From positions 682,001 through 746,000 of the forward strand of contig NC_017910.1 of NCBI RefSeq assembly GCF_000262305.1: a DNA stretch of 64,000 nt, written 5' to 3'. Made by a program: the position numbers and the translations under genes. Below are positions 53,723 to 62,492 of the stretch, piece after piece (position 1 is the stretch's first letter; every line of letters starts with the position of its first letter). This DNA is from Shimwellia blattae DSM 4481 = NBRC 105725. Lineage in GTDB: Bacteria > Pseudomonadota > Gammaproteobacteria > Enterobacterales > Enterobacteriaceae. The notes beneath the pieces were generated by a model. That model did not search any database. It was given only the letters and a program-made list of their open reading frames with translations, and was not told the DNA's origin.

Positions 53723-54226
53723 TCAGCGCAACTGGTGAACACACTGGCGGACGATGCTTTCCACCGGCGGGGTAATATCTACCGCCAGTACATCCGGCTC
53801 GTCCGGCCCGGGGGTTTCGAGGGTGGAAAACTGGCTTTGGAGCAGGGCCTGGGGCATAAAGTGGCCTTTACGCTGACACATGCGCGCCATCACCTGTTCA
53901 AAATCACCGTGCAGCCACAAAAACCGCACGTGCCGGCTCCCGCTGCGCAGCCTCTCCCGGTAGCGCTTTTTCAGGGCCGAGCACACCAGCACCCCGGTTT
54001 CGTTTTTTTGCTCCAGGCTGTAGATAACATCGGACAATCGGCCCAGCCAGGGCTGGCGGTCGTTATCATCCAGCGCCTGGCCTGCCGCCATTTTGTCGAT
54101 ATTGGCGCGCGGGTGAAGGTCGTCCCCGTCAATAAATTTGGCCTCCAGGGCCCGGGAAAGCGCCAGCCCCACGGTCGATTTCCCGGTGCCGGAGACACCC
54201 ATAATGATAATGCAGCGACCCGCCAT
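53723..54226 (-). CDS. idnK: Gluconokinase, IdnK/GntK type
   Basis: A 167-residue kinase converting gluconate to 6-phosphogluconate. P-loop MGVSGTGKST (about residues 8-17), substrate motif FIDGDDLHPRANIDKMAAG and CSALKKRYRERLR are intact. It is nearer to IdnK of E. coli (thermosensitive gluconokinase) but shorter at the C-terminus (187 in E. coli). The ATG at 54226 follows GAGGGG; an in-frame GTG at 54241 overlapping the idnO stop is the alternative. Confidence 0.9.
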   Translation of the reverse strand: MAGRCIIIMGVSGTGKSTVGLALSRALEAKFIDGDDLHPRANIDKMAAGQALDDNDRQPWLGRLSDVIYSLEQKNETGVLVCSALKKRYRERLRSGSRHVRFLWLHGDFEQVMARMCQRKGHFMPQALLQSQFSTLETPGPDEPDVLAVDITPPVESIVRQCVHQLR

Positions 54227-54237
54227 CTTATCGCCCC

Positions 54238-55002
54238 TCACACCGCTACCAGCATGCCGCCATCCACAAACAGCAGATGACCATTCACAAAATCAGACGC
54301 CTTAGACGAAAGGAACACTGCCGCGCCGATAAGCTCCTCAGGCTCCCCCCAGCGGGCGGCGGGGGTGCGCTTACATAGCCAGTCGGTAAAGGCGCTGTCT
54401 TCAACCAGGGACTGGGTCATGGCGGTTTTGAAATACCCCGGGGCGATACCGTTGACCTGGATGTTATAGCGCGCCAGCTCCACGCACATGCTGCGGGTGA
54501 GCATTTTCACCGCCCCTTTTGTTGCCGCATAGGGGGTAATGGTGTCGCGGCCCAGTTCGCTCTGCATCGAACAGATATTGACGATTTTGCCCTGCTGGCG
54601 GCTGAGCATCCGCCTGGCCACCGCCCGGGAGACTAAAAACACCGCCGTCTGGTTGACCGCCACCACCGCGTTCCAGTCACTGACCGGGAATTCGGTGAAT
54701 TTATGGCGCCGCTGAATACCGGCGTTATTAAATAACACATCAATGGGCCCGATACCGGTTTCGATATTCTCAATGGCCTGTTCAACGTCCTGCGGATCGG
54801 TCACATTAAATACCGCCACATGGGCTTTATATCCGGCCTCTTTTAAACGGGCGGCGGCTTTTTCAGCCCGCTCACCTGAAATATCATTAATAATGATTTC
54901 CGCACCGTATTTTGCCAGGCCCTGAGCCATGGTAAATCCAATACCCTGGCCGGAGCCGGTAATTAAAATGCGTTTATTCTGCAAGCTAAAAAGATCATTC
55001 AT
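54238..55002 (-). CDS. idnO: 5-keto-D-gluconate 5-reductase (gluconate 5-dehydrogenase)
   Basis: A 254-residue SDR, the E. coli IdnO length. It has the NAD(P) motif TGSGQGIG (15-22), NNAGIQRRH, the catalytic Ser in NICSMQSELGR and YAATK (Tyr/Lys). The C-terminus SSKASDFVNGHLLFVDGGMLVAV is as in E. coli. It reduces 5-ketogluconate to gluconate, which IdnK phosphorylates. First gene of the minus-strand run, divergent from the LacI regulator. Confidence 0.94.
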   Translation of the reverse strand: MNDLFSLQNKRILITGSGQGIGFTMAQGLAKYGAEIIINDISGERAEKAAARLKEAGYKAHVAVFNVTDPQDVEQAIENIETGIGPIDVLFNNAGIQRRHKFTEFPVSDWNAVVAVNQTAVFLVSRAVARRMLSRQQGKIVNICSMQSELGRDTITPYAATKGAVKMLTRSMCVELARYNIQVNGIAPGYFKTAMTQSLVEDSAFTDWLCKRTPAARWGEPEELIGAAVFLSSKASDFVNGHLLFVDGGMLVAV

Positions 55003-55346
55003 GGCGAAGCCCCGTTTTTGCGCAGTGATCAGCGGAAATAAATATCCCCGTGCGGATACTGATAACCCGTGATAATGGTGAATATATGCCAGCCCGGCAT
55101 TGTGTTGCGCTAATAACCGGGCCGGGCCGTGGCGAATTAACGTGTCGTCTATCTCACGTTTTTTACCCGGGTGAAACTGTGATCGCGATCACTCAAAATG
55201 ATGTTACGAAACGGCGTTACTTTCCCTGTGATCTGGCGCGGGAAATAACCGGGTTTTCCCCCGTTGCGGGCGGGTGTGGCGATTTCTATTTACCCCGGCG
55301 GCAGGCATAATGAGAGGCTCCTTCCCGTTCACTTCTGGCAGAAACA
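55003..55346. promoter_or_regulatory. idnO / idnR divergent control region
   Basis: 344 bases without a gene, separating the minus-strand idnO-idnK-DUF386 run from the LacI-type regulator. A near-perfect CRP site lies at 55178-55193. Next to it, ATGTTA (55201-55206) equals one half of the GntR/IdnR operator consensus ATGTTAN4TAACAT, but the other half is not matched. Exact promoters are not assigned. Confidence 0.5.
55178..55193. promoter_or_regulatory. CRP binding site
   Basis: TGTGATCGCGATCACT matches TGTGAN6TCACA at all but the final base. It stands midway between two divergent catabolic units, so glucose repression of both is expected. Confidence 0.82.
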
Positions 55347-56339
55347 ATGAAAGTGCAGCGCATAACACTGAATGATATTGCCACCCTGGCGGGTGTAACA
55401 AAAATGACGGTCAGCCGCTATTTACGCACCCCGGAAAAAGTAAAACCGGAAACCGCCCGGCGTATTGCCAGTGTGATTGAAGAGGTGGGCTACCAGCCGG
55501 ATCCGGATAACCCGGCGATCAACAGTAATGCCATTGAACGCATCGGGGTGCTGGTGCCGTCGTTTAATAACCAGATTTTTGCCGATCTGCTGGCCGGGGT
55601 AGAGAGCGCCGCCGCGGCCCGGGGCTACCAGACACTGGTTGTGAATTACGACTACGACCGCCAGAAAGAAGAAGAGCAAATCGCCACGGTGCTGGCCTTT
55701 AATGTGAAAGCGCTGCTGCTTACCGAAAGCGTGCACAGTATCCGTGCCGAAAAATACCTGCGCACGGCCAGGATCCCCGTTGCGGAAGTGATGGGGCTTG
55801 CCAAAAACCCCGGGCGCATCAACGTGGGGTTTGATAATTTCCGCGCCGGTCTGGATATGACCCGCATGCTGCTGGCCAGCGGCAAACGGCAGATCATTTA
55901 CTTTGGCGCCATGTCCGACCTGCGTGATGAACAGCGCTACGCCGGATACTGCCAGGCCATGAGCGACGCAGGCTTAAGCGCCGGGCGCATTATGCCGGGT
56001 AAGATCTCCTCCGTAACGATGGGCACCGGAATGATGACCCTGGCGCGCCAGATGTACCCGCAGATGGACGGCATCCTGTGCACCAATGACGATCTGGCGG
56101 TGGGGGTGCTGCGCGAATGCCGCGCCTGCGGGATCCAGGTGCCGGAGCAAATGGCGATTGCCGGGTTTCATGGCCTGGAGATCGGCCAGGTCACCACCCC
56201 GCGGCTGGCCAGCGTACTGACCCCGCGTTTTGATATGGGTAAAATTGCCACCGAGCTGCTCATCAAGAAAATCAACGGATTACCGGCTATCGAGCGGGTC
56301 GATCTCCACTACCAGTTATCGATGGGGGAAACCATTTAA
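55347..56339 (+). CDS. idnR: LacI-family regulator, IdnR/GntR type
   Basis: A 330-residue LacI-family protein with N-terminal HTH (residues 5-30, ITLNDIATLAGVTKMTVSRYL) and a periplasmic-binding-like effector domain. It resembles E. coli IdnR, including FNNQIFADLLAGVESA, DEQRYAGYC and the C-terminal IAGFHGLEIGQ. In E. coli IdnR responds to idonate or 5-ketogluconate. Position opposite idnO supports local control. Confidence 0.88.
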   Translation: MKVQRITLNDIATLAGVTKMTVSRYLRTPEKVKPETARRIASVIEEVGYQPDPDNPAINSNAIERIGVLVPSFNNQIFADLLAGVESAAAARGYQTLVVNYDYDRQKEEEQIATVLAFNVKALLLTESVHSIRAEKYLRTARIPVAEVMGLAKNPGRINVGFDNFRAGLDMTRMLLASGKRQIIYFGAMSDLRDEQRYAGYCQAMSDAGLSAGRIMPGKISSVTMGTGMMTLARQMYPQMDGILCTNDDLAVGVLRECRACGIQVPEQMAIAGFHGLEIGQVTTPRLASVLTPRFDMGKIATELLIKKINGLPAIERVDLHYQLSMGETI

Positions 56340-56505
56340 CTGCGGCGATATCCCTGATGCGTATCAGGATTTTGCCCGCCAGATCACGCCCGTGGTAACA
56401 CGCTTTTTTAACACTATCTGGTGTGATGTGGATCGCAAAAATAAGCGGGGAAAACACGTTTGATACAGGGCATACGCTACTGGCATTTCAAACAGGACCG
56501 CTCCT

Positions 56506-57468
56506 ATGCACACAGACACTCAGCACCACACACAGCCCACGGTATTACTGGTCGCCCCGGTAATGGACGCACTACAGACCGCGCTGGACGCGCACTACCG
56601 GGTCCTGCGGCTCTATGAACAAACCGATATTCCCGCTTTCCTGGCCCATTCCGGTGCCGCTATCCATGCGGTGGTCACCCGGGGGGATGTCGGCATCCGC
56701 CGGGAAATCCTCGAACAGCTGCCCGGGGTGGGCGCGATCGCGGTCTTCGGGGTCGGCACAGACGCCATTGATATGGCTTACGCCCGGCAGCGCAATATCC
56801 GGGTGGCGATCACCGCCGGGGTACTGACCGACGATGTTGCCGATCTCGCCATGGGGTTATTGCTGGCCGCCAGCCGCCGCCTGTGCCAGGGGGACCGCTT
56901 CGTCCGCGAAGGGAGCTGGGAGCACAGTGCGCCGCTGCTGGCCAGCAAAGTGAGCGGCAAGCGGATCGGCATCTTCGGCATGGGCCATATTGGCCAGGCC
57001 ATTGCCCGCCGTGCCCGGGGGTTTGATATGACCATTCTGTATACTGACCGCCAGCGCAACAGTGCGCTGGATTACCAGTGGTGCGCCGACCTGCACACCC
57101 TGGCCCACGAAAGCGACTTTCTGGTGGTGGCCGCCTCCGGCAGTGCGGAAAATAAAGGCATTATCGATGCCAGCGTCTTTAAGGTGATGCCCGCGCACAG
57201 CTGGCTGATTAACATTGCCCGGGGCAGCCTGGTGGATGAAGCGGCGCTGATAACGGCGTTACAGCAGCATGTTATCGCCGGGGCGGCACTGGACGTATTT
57301 GAAAACGAGCCCCATGTTCCGGCGGCCTTCTTTGCGCTGGACAACGTACTGCTCCAGCCCCATGTTGCCAGCGCCACAGTTGAAACCCGCCAGGCCATGA
57401 GCGCATCGGTACTGGCTAATCTGGCCGGTTATTTTAATCACCAGGAGATCCCCGGGCTGATTAAATAA
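56506..57468 (+). CDS. 2-hydroxyacid dehydrogenase (2-ketogluconate/glyoxylate reductase-like)
   Basis: A 320-residue D-isomer-specific 2-hydroxyacid dehydrogenase. NAD(P) motif GIFGMGHIGQAIA (about 152-164). Catalytic Arg in NIARGSLVDE, Glu in FENEP and His in QPHVAS. The neighbours suggest reduction of 2-ketogluconate to gluconate, like TkrA/GhrB, but the protein belongs to a broad group and the substrate is inferred. Confidence 0.85.
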   Translation: MHTDTQHHTQPTVLLVAPVMDALQTALDAHYRVLRLYEQTDIPAFLAHSGAAIHAVVTRGDVGIRREILEQLPGVGAIAVFGVGTDAIDMAYARQRNIRVAITAGVLTDDVADLAMGLLLAASRRLCQGDRFVREGSWEHSAPLLASKVSGKRIGIFGMGHIGQAIARRARGFDMTILYTDRQRNSALDYQWCADLHTLAHESDFLVVAASGSAENKGIIDASVFKVMPAHSWLINIARGSLVDEAALITALQQHVIAGAALDVFENEPHVPAAFFALDNVLLQPHVASATVETRQAMSASVLANLAGYFNHQEIPGLIK

Positions 57469-57571
57469 CGGTATTTTCTCTCCAGTAATATACAGCATAT
57501 TCTTGCTGGCTATTTTAACCGGCTGCCACCGGTTTATTCCGGTGGCGGTGAAATATAACCGGGAAATTAAT

Positions 57572-58882
57572 ATGAACGATAAAATACCAGGGACCCGCTG
57601 GGTGCGGGTTATCGCGCCGATTCTTATTGCCTGTATTATGTCATTTATGGATCGGGTAAATATCAGTTTTGCCTTACCTGGCGGTATGGAGCAGGATTTA
57701 GGTATTACCAGCCAGATGGCCGGTGTCGCCAGCGGAATATTTTTTATTGGTTATTTATTTCTCCAGATACCCGGCGGGCGAATTGCAGTTTATGGCAGCG
57801 GTAAGCGTTTTATTGCCTGGTCGCTGGTGGCCTGGGCTATTGTTTCCATCGCTACCGGGTTTGTGACCCATGAATATCAGCTGCTGACCCTGCGTTTTAT
57901 TCTCGGGGTGTCTGAAGGGGGCATGCTGCCGGTGGTGCTGACCATGGTAAGCAACTGGTTCCCGGAAAAAGAGCTGGGCCGGGCGAATGCCTTTGTCATG
58001 ATGTTTGCCCCGCTGGGCGGCATGCTGACGGCCCCCGTCTCCGGGGCGATTATTGCCGCCCTCGACTGGCGCTGGCTGTTTATTATCGAAGGGCTACTGT
58101 CGGTGGTGGTGCTTATCATCTGGTGGCTGGTCATCAGCGATCGCCCGGAAGAAGCCCGCTGGCTACCGGCCAGAGAGCGTGAATACCTGCTGGCCGAACT
58201 GGGCAGAGAACGCCAGGCCCGCCAGGAGGCCGAGCCCGTAGCGAATGCGCCGTTAAAAGCGGTGTTCCGTAACAAGGGGCTGATGCGCCTGGTGGTGCTG
58301 AACTTCTTTTACCAGACTGGTGACTACGGCTACACCCTGTGGCTTCCCACCATTCTGAAAAACCTCACCGGGGCCAGCATGGCCGGTGTCGGGATGCTGG
58401 CTATCCTGCCGTTTATTGCCACCCTGGCCGGGATCTATGTTATCTCCCTGTTCAGCGATCGCAGCGGTAAACGCCGCCTGTGGGTGCGAATCTCCCTGTA
58501 CAGCTTTGCGGCTGCGTTGCTTGCCTCGGTGCTGCTGCGTGACCATATTGTGGCGGCTTACATAGCCCTGGTGGTGTGTGGTTTCTTCCTGAAGGCGGCC
58601 ACCAGCCCGTTCTGGTCGATCCCCGGGCGTATTGCCGCCCCGGAAGTGGCGGGCAGCGCCAGAGGGGTGATCAACGGTCTGGGTAACCTCGGCGGCTTTT
58701 GCGGGCCGTACCTGGTGGGGGTGATGATTTATCTGTATGGCCAGAACGTGGCGGTGTGCGCCCTGGCGGCCTCACTGCTGCTGGCGGGAACCATGACATT
58801 TTTGCTGCCAAAAGGGTGCGATCTGTCTGCAACGGATAGCCATAAAACACCGGCCCCTGATGCCGCGCCCAGACATATTTAA
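57572..58882 (+). CDS. MFS transporter, ACS family (likely ketogluconate uptake)
   Basis: A 436-residue 12-helix transporter. ACS features include CIMSFMDRVNISFALPGGMEQDL at the N-terminus and the motif GGRIAVYGSGKRFIAWSL. The start 57572 (MNDKIPGTRW) is selected over a Met 23 codons upstream on homology. Between the dehydrogenase and the UPF0303 gene (12-base gap), so probably the importer of a ketogluconate or related acid. Confidence 0.86.
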   Translation: MNDKIPGTRWVRVIAPILIACIMSFMDRVNISFALPGGMEQDLGITSQMAGVASGIFFIGYLFLQIPGGRIAVYGSGKRFIAWSLVAWAIVSIATGFVTHEYQLLTLRFILGVSEGGMLPVVLTMVSNWFPEKELGRANAFVMMFAPLGGMLTAPVSGAIIAALDWRWLFIIEGLLSVVVLIIWWLVISDRPEEARWLPAREREYLLAELGRERQARQEAEPVANAPLKAVFRNKGLMRLVVLNFFYQTGDYGYTLWLPTILKNLTGASMAGVGMLAILPFIATLAGIYVISLFSDRSGKRRLWVRISLYSFAAALLASVLLRDHIVAAYIALVVCGFFLKAATSPFWSIPGRIAAPEVAGSARGVINGLGNLGGFCGPYLVGVMIYLYGQNVAVCALAASLLLAGTMTFLLPKGCDLSATDSHKTPAPDAAPRHI

Positions 58883-58894
58883 CCGGAGCCCCAC

Positions 58895-59410
58895 ATGACA
58901 CCAGAACAACCCACCCTTGAGCAACAGATAGCGCTGTGCGACGCTCAGCGCCAGCGCACCTGGCTTAGCCACTTTGACAACCACGATGCCTGGGCGCTGG
59001 GCAATACCCTTTACCAGGCGGCCCGGGAGGCCGGTTACCCGATGGCGATTGATATTACCGTTAACCGCGTCTGCCTGTTCAGCGCACTGCTGCCCGGGGC
59101 CAGCGGTGAAAATATTGACTGGGTGCGGCGTAAGCGCAACCTGGTCGAGCTGCTGGGCATCAGCTCCTGGGAGGCGGGGCTGATGCTGGAGCAGCGCCAG
59201 ACCACCCTGGAAGCCCGCTACGGGGTCAGCTGCCGGGATTTCGCCCCGTACGGCGGCAGCTACCCGCTCCAGCTGACCGGCTGCGGCATAATAGGCACCG
59301 TTACGGTATCCGGCGCCCCCCAGCGGGATGACCATAATCTGGTGGTGCGCACCCTGTGGGCCGCCGCGGGCCAGCCGTTATCTCAGTGGCAGCCGGTGCC
59401 CGCGCGTTAA
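58895..59410 (+). CDS. UPF0303 family protein (HbpS/GlcG-like fold)
   Basis: A 171-residue protein of the UPF0303/YBR137W type, often labelled heme-degrading domain-containing. It shows MAIDITVNRVCLFSALLPGAS and the glycine-rich end YGGSYPLQLTGCGIIGTVTVSG. The related GlcG/HbpS fold binds small molecules or heme. Here it is the last gene after an MFS transporter; function in sugar-acid use is not known. Confidence 0.8.
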   Translation: MTPEQPTLEQQIALCDAQRQRTWLSHFDNHDAWALGNTLYQAAREAGYPMAIDITVNRVCLFSALLPGASGENIDWVRRKRNLVELLGISSWEAGLMLEQRQTTLEARYGVSCRDFAPYGGSYPLQLTGCGIIGTVTVSGAPQRDDHNLVVRTLWAAAGQPLSQWQPVPAR

Positions 59411-59431
59411 TGGCCGGGCGGGTCTGACTGC

Positions 59432-59453
59432 GGGGGGCGTGTTGCTGCCCCCC
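59432..59453 (+). terminator. Hairpin after the UPF0303 gene
   Basis: GGGGGGC / GCCCCCC, 7-bp stem with an 8-base loop, 22 bases after the stop. The sequence after it is AT-rich (ATATCATTACATTTTATTA) but lacks a strict T-run. Confidence 0.6.
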
Positions 59454-59498
59454 ATATCATTACATTTTATTATGATAACTTAATGAAATTATCACGCA

Positions 59499-59528
59499 TT
59501 GACATATCTGCGGCCGCCATTGTATAAA
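59499..59528 (+). promoter_or_regulatory. Promoter of the FecBCD-type ABC operon
   Basis: A perfect -35 TTGACA (59499-59504) and -10 TATAAA (59523-59528) with an 18-base spacer and TG one base upstream of the -10. It lies about 85 bases upstream of the binding-protein gene and directly before a Fur-like box. Confidence 0.75.
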
Positions 59529-59539
59529 ACCCCTCACTT

Positions 59540-59558
59540 GATAATAAGTTTCATTCTC
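59540..59558. promoter_or_regulatory. Fur box candidate
   Basis: GATAATAAGTTTCATTCTC agrees with the 19-bp Fur consensus at 14 positions. It would cover about +5 to +25 of the promoter at 59499-59528. A second GATAA...TTATC pair occurs at 59474-59493. Iron repression of the transporter is thus likely. Confidence 0.68.
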
Positions 59559-59611
59559 ATTAGTAATTTCTCCAGGATTCAGCAAATCATTTTAATTAAG
59601 GACCGCGTTTA

Positions 59612-60610
59612 ATGAAAAAGGCCATTTTCGCGTCGGGCATGCTGCTTGCGTCGGTGAGTTCTGCTCTGGCAACCACATACCCTCTGACGATTGAAAACTG
59701 CGGGTATACGGAGACATTTACCCGCCCGCCTGAGCGCGTGGTGGCGCTGGGGCAAAATACCGTTGAGATCCTGCTGTTGCTGGGGTTGCAGGATAAGGTG
59801 GTCGCCAGCGCATACTGGCCAACGAAAGTGCTGCCGCAACTGGCGGCGCAGAACGCCGGTATCAAACTGCTGACGGTCGAAATCCCCACCCTTGAGGCTA
59901 TCCTCGCACCGGGTCCTGATTTTATTCCCGCCCAGCTCCCGCTCTTACTGGGGCCGGAAAGTAAAGTCGCAAAGCGTGAAGATCTGGCAACCGCTGGCGT
60001 AAACAGCTATCTGTCGCCCGGGGTGTGCGCCACGGAAAAGGCCCCGGGGGATATGTACGGCAACCGCCATCAGCTGTGGGATATGAGCTGGCTCTACAAA
60101 GAGATTGAAGATTTCGCCACCATTTTTGATGTGCAGGCGCGCGGGGCGGCCTTAGTGGCAGATTTCAGGCAGCGCGAAAGCCGCCTGCGTGCAGAATTCA
60201 GCCGGAATAAAAAAGATCTCTCCTTTGTGTTCTGGTTCTCAAGCTCATCGCCGTCTGCGGATGCCTATGTGGGCGGTAAAAACAGCGCGTCCGGGTTTAT
60301 TGCCGGTGTTCTTGGCGGCCATAACGCCATTACCGCTGAAGCCGAATGGCCCACGGTCAACTGGGAAAGCATTATTGCGGCAAATCCGGATGTGATAGTG
60401 GTCTCCAGCCTGGATCGTAACCGCTGGGCGCTGGACAGCGCGGAAGAGAAAATCAAATTCCTCAAAAGTGACCCGGCCGTCAGCCAGCTGGAGGCGGTGA
60501 AAAAGGGCCACATTGTGGTGATGGACGGCCAGGCGATGAACCCGACCATCAGAACGCTGTTCGGTGCCGAGCAGGTGGGGGAACAGCTCAGAAAACTGGG
60601 GCTGAACTGA
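59612..60610 (+). CDS. ABC transporter, periplasmic binding protein (iron/siderophore class)
   Basis: A 332-residue class III (BtuF/FecB-like) binding protein. Signal peptide MKKAIFASGMLLASVSSALA, then TTYPLTIENCGYTETFTRPPERVVALGQN, the typical start of the Peripla_BP_2 domain. AAGGA precedes the ATG. The stop overlaps the permease ATG by one base (TGATG). The substrate is not identifiable; the Fur-like box suggests an iron chelate, while the adjacent ars genes are probably an independent unit. Confidence 0.86.
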   Translation: MKKAIFASGMLLASVSSALATTYPLTIENCGYTETFTRPPERVVALGQNTVEILLLLGLQDKVVASAYWPTKVLPQLAAQNAGIKLLTVEIPTLEAILAPGPDFIPAQLPLLLGPESKVAKREDLATAGVNSYLSPGVCATEKAPGDMYGNRHQLWDMSWLYKEIEDFATIFDVQARGAALVADFRQRESRLRAEFSRNKKDLSFVFWFSSSSPSADAYVGGKNSASGFIAGVLGGHNAITAEAEWPTVNWESIIAANPDVIVVSSLDRNRWALDSAEEKIKFLKSDPAVSQLEAVKKGHIVVMDGQAMNPTIRTLFGAEQVGEQLRKLGLN

Positions 60611-61620
60611 TGGCCGCCGCGTTTGCGGCGCGAACCACGTTAGGCCTGGCGTCTGTCATCCTGCTGTTGCTGGTGATTGCGCTGGGTGTCAGCGTGGGGG
60701 AGCTGCCTATCCCGCTGCAAAGCGTTTATTACGCCATCAGCAATAAAGCGGGGCTGAGCGCAGTGCCGCTTAACCGTATTTATGAAAGCGTGATTTGGGA
60801 TTTCCGCCTGAGCCGCGCGCTGGTTGCCGCATGTAGCGGCGCCGGGCTCGCTATTAGCGGTGCCGTACTGCAAAGTTTGCTGAAGAATGCGCTGGCAGAG
60901 CCCTATGTGCTTGGTGTTTCTGCCGGGGCCTCTGCGGGGGCCGTTTCGGTGGTGGTCCTGGGGATTGGCACGGGGGTTGTGTCGCTCTCCGCCGGGGCAT
61001 TTGCCGGGGCGTTTGGCGCCTTTGTTTTTGTCGCGTTGCTGAGCCGTGGCGGCAACGCCCGCACGATTCTGGCCGGTGTTGCCGCCTCCCAGCTTTTTAA
61101 TGCCATTACCGCCTATACCATCAGCACGTCGGCCAGTGCGCAGCAGGCGCGCGATGTGATGTTCTGGCTGCTGGGCAGCTTCAGCGGTGTCAGGTGGCCG
61201 GAGTTTCACCTGGTGCTGGTGGTGGTGCTGGCCGGGCTTGGGGTGTGCCTGTATTACGCCCGCGCGCTGGATGCCTTCACCTTTGGTGAAGATGCCGCCG
61301 CCTCGCTGGGGATTGCCGTACCCCGGGTGCGCTTTATCCTCTTTACGATTACCGCGCTGATTACCGCGACCATTGTCAGTATGGCGGGCGCGATTGGCTT
61401 TGTCGGGCTGGTGGTGCCCCACGTTATGCGCTTCTGCTGTGGCCCGCTGCACCGCCGGTTGCTGATTGCCAGCGCACTGACCGGGGCGATTCTGATGGTG
61501 CTGGCGGATATCGCCTCCCGGCTGCTGATTGCGCCGCAAAGCCTGCCGGTGGGGGTGGTCACGGCGCTTATCGGGGTGCCGTTCTTCGCGATGATGATTT
61601 ACCGCACCGGGAGGCCGTGA
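60610..61620 (+). CDS. FecCD-family ABC permease
   Basis: A 336-residue permease with about ten hydrophobic segments. FecCD signatures GAGLAISGAVLQSLLKNALAEPYVLGVSAGAS and the later GLVVPHVMRF with a cytosolic coupling region are intact. Overlaps binding protein and ATPase genes by one base each, so the three are translationally coupled. Confidence 0.9.
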   Translation: MAAAFAARTTLGLASVILLLLVIALGVSVGELPIPLQSVYYAISNKAGLSAVPLNRIYESVIWDFRLSRALVAACSGAGLAISGAVLQSLLKNALAEPYVLGVSAGASAGAVSVVVLGIGTGVVSLSAGAFAGAFGAFVFVALLSRGGNARTILAGVAASQLFNAITAYTISTSASAQQARDVMFWLLGSFSGVRWPEFHLVLVVVLAGLGVCLYYARALDAFTFGEDAAASLGIAVPRVRFILFTITALITATIVSMAGAIGFVGLVVPHVMRFCCGPLHRRLLIASALTGAILMVLADIASRLLIAPQSLPVGVVTALIGVPFFAMMIYRTGRP

Positions 61621-62381
61621 TGAGTATTGTCGCTGAACACATTACCTGGCGGGCAGGTAATAAGGTGATTGTTGATGATGTGTCGCTGAGCGTTGCCGCC
61701 GGGGAAACGGTCGGGCTGATTGGCCCTAATGGCTGTGGTAAATCTTCGCTGTTGCGGGTTCTGGCGGGCCTGCGCCGCCCGGAGAGCGGCCGCGTAACGC
61801 TGGATGGCAAAAACATTGCCCACATGGCCCGAAAGCAGCTCGCCCGCCGGGTGGCGTTTGTGGAGCAGCACAGTACGACAGAGTCCGGTATGCGGGTGCG
61901 CGATGTGGTGCAGCTTGGCCGCATTGCGCACCATTCCCCGTTTGCGGGCGGGCACCCGCACGACGATGAGTGCGTAACCGCAGCGCTGCAAAAGGTGGAT
62001 ATGCTGGAAAAAAGCGGGCAGCCCTGGCCCGGCTTGTCGGGCGGGGAGCGCCAGCGGGTCCAGATAGCCCGGGCGCTGGCGCAAATGCCCACGGAAATTC
62101 TGCTCGATGAGCCGACCAACCACCTGGATATCCACCACCAGTTACAGCTTATGCAGCTGATTAGCACGCTGCCGGTAACCAGTATCGTGGCGATTCACGA
62201 TCTTAACCACGCCGCCATGTTCTGTGATTCACTGCTGGTGATGCACCAGGGGAAAATTATCGCGACCGGCACCCCCGGGGATATCCTCAGCGAAGCGCTG
62301 CTGTGGGAGGTGTTTCGGGTCCGAACGAAAATTGAGATCTCCCGTTTCCACGGCAAAAAGCATATTCACTTTATGGTTTAG
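61620..62381 (+). CDS. ABC transporter ATP-binding protein (FecE/BtuD-like)
   Basis: A 253-residue ATPase. Walker A GPNGCGKSS (about 37-45), signature LSGGERQRVQIARAL, Walker B ILLDEPTNHLDI and the switch His in VAIHDLNHA are all present. ATG 61620 overlaps the permease TGA. Third component of the coupled operon. Confidence 0.91.
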   Translation: MSIVAEHITWRAGNKVIVDDVSLSVAAGETVGLIGPNGCGKSSLLRVLAGLRRPESGRVTLDGKNIAHMARKQLARRVAFVEQHSTTESGMRVRDVVQLGRIAHHSPFAGGHPHDDECVTAALQKVDMLEKSGQPWPGLSGGERQRVQIARALAQMPTEILLDEPTNHLDIHHQLQLMQLISTLPVTSIVAIHDLNHAAMFCDSLLVMHQGKIIATGTPGDILSEALLWEVFRVRTKIEISRFHGKKHIHFMV

Positions 62382-62410
62382 CGGCGTCTGCGCTGAAAGT
62401 ACCCTGCCAG

Positions 62411-62437
62411 TTAATATATCTGTTTTTCCGAATATGA
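62411..62437 (+). promoter_or_regulatory. ArsR operator/promoter candidate 1, upstream of arsR
   Basis: A 27-base unit starting TTAATATATCTG and ending CGAATATGA, 55 bases before arsR. The same unit recurs at 62851-62877 with 24 of 27 identical bases. Such AT-rich, imperfectly dyad sites are typical of ArsR-SmtB operators. Confidence 0.72.
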
Positions 62438-62492
62438 AAGTTGCTTTTATCACCCTGCGGCGTATCCTGTCTGCATATGAACAGGAGGTATG

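Noticed and set aside
55201..55220. Complete IdnR/GntR operator next to the CRP site
   Set aside because: Only the left half ATGTTA matches; the right half is too divergent to call a full operator.
60640..61539. Minus-strand open frame opposite the FecCD permease
   Set aside because: Gln/Arg/His-rich shadow of a hydrophobic gene; typical antisense artefact in GC-rich DNA.
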